DNA of 64,000 bases. Origin: Parahaliea mediterranea. GTDB lineage: Bacteria > Pseudomonadota > Gammaproteobacteria > Pseudomonadales > Halieaceae. The notes under the pieces are model-generated. The model made no database searches. It was given only the letters and a program-made list of their open reading frames with translations, and had not been told where the DNA came from. Made by a program: the position numbers and the translations under genes. The stretch is taken from positions 372,001 to 436,000 of the forward strand of contig NZ_JAFKCZ010000001.1 in the NCBI RefSeq assembly GCF_017255185.1. The letters are read 5' to 3'. Shown piece by piece: positions 61,809 through 64,000 of the stretch; the first letter of the stretch is position 1; each line of letters begins with the position of its first letter.

Positions 61809-62504
61809 CTATTCCGCGGCAGCGGGCTCGAGGAAACTGGCGATCTGCTCCAGCGGTTTCTTGACGGTTGCCGCCCGCGGGATCATGGCGTTGTCCGCCG
61901 GGTGACCGACAACCAGCAGGATATACGGTCGCTCGTTGCCGGGCCGGCCCAGTATTTCGTTGAGGAATTTCATCGGGTTGGGTGTGTGGGTCAGCGTGGC
62001 CAGCCCCGCGTTGTGCAGGGCGTTGATCAGGAAGCCGGTGGCGATGCCCACCGATTCCGGCATGTAGTAATTCTTGCGCCTGTTACCCTTTTCATCGATA
62101 CCGTAGCGCTCGGCGAAAATCGCGATTAACCAGGGCGCGGTCTCCAGGAAAGGCTTTTGGGCATCGGTGCCGATCTTCTTGAGGTCATTGAGCCACTCGT
62201 CGCCGGCCTTGCCGCCGTAGAACTCGCGTTCCTCCTGTTCCGCCGCCTTGCGAATGCGCCGTTTTATCGCCGGGTCGCTGACACAGGCGAAGTGCCAGGG
62301 CTGGTGATTGGCCCCGGAGGGCGCCGTCCCCGCGGCCAGCAGGGCGGTTTCGATCACCGCGCGATCCACCGGCTGGTCGGTGAAATCGCGCACGGAGTGG
62401 CGTTGGCGAATAAAGGCGTAATACGCCTGCGCCCGGCGCAGGGACTCCCCGGGCGAGAGTGCCTGCCGGTGGGGCAGGGGGATGGGGTCGTAGTGAAAAT
62501 CCAT
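61809..62504 (-). CDS. Nitroreductase-family FMN oxidoreductase
   Basis: 231 residues. The family layout is clear: [14 protein letters not shown] near residue 35 (phosphate-binding), [17 protein letters not shown] near 55-72 (FMN), and [17 protein letters not shown] near 175. It resembles the iodotyrosine deiodinase/BluB side of the family rather than NfsB. It reduces nitro, quinone or halogenated aromatic compounds with NAD(P)H and FMN. It stands alone, convergent with soxG over 67 bp. A 14-bp GC palindrome GCCGGGGCCCCGGC (61793-61806) lies just before its end. Confidence 0.85.
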   Translation of the reverse strand: MDFHYDPIPLPHRQALSPGESLRRAQAYYAFIRQRHSVRDFTDQPVDRAVIETALLAAGTAPSGANHQPWHFACVSDPAIKRRIRKAAEQEEREFYGGKAGDEWLNDLKKIGTDAQKPFLETAPWLIAIFAERYGIDEKGNRRKNYYMPESVGIATGFLINALHNAGLATLTHTPNPMKFLNEILGRPGNERPYILLVVGHPADNAMIPRAATVKKPLEQIASFLEPAAAE

Positions 62505-62570
62505 CGCTGGTCCTCGTGTGTCTGTAAAGCAAAGCGCCGCAACGGCGCGTCCGGGGCGGGTCGCGCCGCG

Positions 62571-63497
62571 TTAGCTGAGCCCCATCATCGCGATCCACAG
62601 ACTGATTGTCACGAAGGAAACCGCGGTGGTTGCCACCACGGCGCCGGAGAGCACTTCCTCGCGCCCGTAGCGCACGGCGAGAACCGGAAACACCGTGGCA
62701 ATGGGCATGGCCGCGTTGACCACGGCCGCTGCCTCGAGGGTGATATCCCCGCTTGGCATGAGCCAAAAGGCCAGGCAGACAAACAGGGGGTGCAGCAACA
62801 GCTTGCCACAGGTGATTGTCGCAGCGGGTCCCGCAAGCTGAGAAAGCCTTTGCTTCGCCAGGGTGCAGCCAATGTAGACCAGCGCCACCGGTGCGCAGGC
62901 GGCGGCCAACAGATCTAGGCTATGCAGTAGCGCCTTGGGCAGTGGAATCGCAAGGGCGCCAAACAGGCCGCCGGCGATGATGGCCAGTATCAGGGGATTG
63001 CCCAGCAGTCGACGTGCCACGCCGAGCAGATGCTCCCCGAGGCGCCCCTGGTTGTCGTGCCACTCAGCAAGCACCATCATCAAGGGGAGGAGTACGATCA
63101 TCTCGAAGCTGATAAAGAAGGCCGCCAGAGTCGCTGCCTGGGGGCCGATGAGGGACAGACCGACAGGCAGGCCGATGAATGCGCTGTTACTGTATGTCGC
63201 GGCAGTGGCGTAGGCGGCCACGGAAGTTCCGCGGACACGCAGTGCACGGGCAAGGGCCAGGGCCACTACCAGCCACGTCAACGAGCCGGCGATGTATCCG
63301 GCCATCAAGCCGCCGTTCATTGCCGCGGTATCGTCATTGCCAGACAGCGCGCGAAACAGCAATGCCGGCAGGGCCAGGTATATGACAAACAGGCTCAGGG
63401 CGCCGGGTGCCGCGTCGGGCAGCACCCGGAAGCGGGTGAGCGCGAAACCGAGGGCGATCAGTATAAAAAGTGGGAGAATGGTTTGCAGTACCAGCAT
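62571..63497 (-). CDS. AEC-family transporter (auxin efflux carrier fold)
   Basis: 308 residues with about ten membrane helices arranged in two inverted halves, the AEC pattern. The TYSNSAFIGLPVGLSLIG crossover segment sits near residue 100, and AAAVVNAAMPIATVFPVLAVRYG near 260 (split around the second unwound helix). Substrates of bacterial members are small carboxylates such as malonate or malate. The ATG at 63497 begins MLVLQTILPLFILIALGF, the family N-terminus; the longer frame adds 41 polar residues. It is 66 bp after the nitroreductase start on the same strand. Confidence 0.85.
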   Translation of the reverse strand: MLVLQTILPLFILIALGFALTRFRVLPDAAPGALSLFVIYLALPALLFRALSGNDDTAAMNGGLMAGYIAGSLTWLVVALALARALRVRGTSVAAYATAATYSNSAFIGLPVGLSLIGPQAATLAAFFISFEMIVLLPLMMVLAEWHDNQGRLGEHLLGVARRLLGNPLILAIIAGGLFGALAIPLPKALLHSLDLLAAACAPVALVYIGCTLAKQRLSQLAGPAATITCGKLLLHPLFVCLAFWLMPSGDITLEAAAVVNAAMPIATVFPVLAVRYGREEVLSGAVVATTAVSFVTISLWIAMMGLS

Positions 63498-63690
63498 CGC
63501 TGTATCGAGCCCTGTATTTTGGTGATGTGAGCCTCGGGCGGTCCGCCCGGCAGCCCCATTATCCATCGCTAGTGTGACAAGATCAGCCCTGGCGGGTGGT
63601 TTCAGTCGATGCCAACGCAAGCCCGCGCTTTCAAGCAGCCACCGTCCGCGTTCGCCCTCTCAAGTCTCGGTTTGCGCCAGTGGCTAGCCA

Positions 63691-64000
63691 CTACGCCCGC
63701 TCATCGCCCAAATGGCAGGCGATGCATTGCCGTGTCGGACCGCCCTGTTCACCCAGGGCGGCCTTTTCGACATGGCAGCCGCGGCAGAGATGGTGAAATT
63801 GCCGTTCCAACGACGGCCAGAGCTGTTCGCTAGTGACATGGCAGCTCATGCACGGTCCACTGCCGCTGTCGTCGACAAAATTGTGATGGCAGTTGGCGCA
63901 GTTGATTCCACCGTGATCGGCATGCGCGAAAGTCATCGGAAGTATCGGCGCGGGACTGCCGTAGTAGCGTCCCATTTTCGGCTGTGGTCCCGCAATGGGC
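63691..64000 (-). CDS. Small multiheme cytochrome c, N-terminus outside the window
   Basis: Four CxxCH heme-binding motifs (CANCH, CMSCH, CRGCH, CIACH) are spread over about 94 residues. They are accompanied by extra histidines (FAHADHGGINC, FHHLC) that could serve as distal ligands. This matches tetraheme/cytochrome c7 or c3-like periplasmic electron carriers. A Met at 63975 is not a credible start because no signal peptide follows and the frame stays open to the window edge (PIAGPQPK before it). It probably transfers electrons in the periplasm. Confidence 0.8.
   Translation of the reverse strand, partial: PIAGPQPKMGRYYGSPAPILPMTFAHADHGGINCANCHHNFVDDSGSGPCMSCHVTSEQLWPSLERQFHHLCRGCHVEKAALGEQGGPTRQCIACHLGDERA

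Overview
The window looks like a chromosomal stretch of a GC-rich, Gram-negative, marine-type gammaproteobacterium. The evidence is two large TonB-dependent receptors of the kind tied to catabolic loci, an outer-membrane polysaccharide export set, a YebE-like protein, a DeaD helicase and heterotetrameric sarcosine oxidase. A Halieaceae/Cellvibrionales-like host is my inference from gene style. No rRNA, tRNA, CRISPR array or insertion sequence was recognised.

Region 1 (1-22.2 kb) is an exopolysaccharide locus with a divergent architecture. After the 3' part of a giant secreted protein with near-identical 1302-bp repeats, a minus-strand operon (12986 down to 4956) encodes a glucose-1-phosphate cytidylyltransferase, a sugar epimerase/reductase, three zinc-type sugar methyltransferases, a GT2 glycosyltransferase and a flippase. 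A plus-strand operon (about 13.5-19.6 kb) encodes the initiating sugar-phosphate transferase, an acyltransferase, a chain-length protein, a short periplasmic OPX export protein, a companion outer-membrane beta-barrel and a BY-kinase. Each operon is preceded by a near-consensus sigma-54 promoter (13081-13097 minus; 13435-13451 plus), and a VpsR-like sigma-54 activator (19670-21082) lies in the same locus. This suggests one activator switching both halves of the pathway.

Region 2 (22.6-26.6 kb) holds ordinary genes: an FAD oxidoreductase, deaD and a YebE-like protein.

Region 3 (26.6-43 kb) is a catabolic island: a DUF819 membrane protein, an SDR, a FadR-type regulator, a TonB receptor, then a very tight nine-gene plus-strand set. 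That set comprises a phytoene-desaturase-like oxidoreductase, a nitrilase-family amidase, a small membrane protein, a ThDP enzyme, a HisC-like aminotransferase, an aldehyde dehydrogenase, a KDG-type kinase, mannonate dehydratase and a frameshifted sulfatase. Palindromes with a GGG core occur on both sides of the receptor and may be operators of the FadR-type regulator. The enzyme combination matches no pathway I can name and is my best candidate for an undescribed system, perhaps use of an aminated or amidated, possibly sulfated, uronate-like compound.

Region 4 (43-48.4 kb) is an aromatic amino-acid catabolic module: an Lrp-type regulator, indolepyruvate:ferredoxin oxidoreductase and an aromatic aminotransferase.

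Region 5 (48.6-56.6 kb) is a probable aromatic ring-cleavage cluster: an FAD monooxygenase, a LigB-type extradiol dioxygenase, a MarR regulator, an alpha/beta hydrolase, a TonB receptor and an MFS transporter. Related palindromes lie in two of its control regions.

Region 6 (56.7-64 kb) contains soxBDAG, a nitroreductase, an AEC transporter and the 3' part of a small tetraheme-type cytochrome c running off the window.
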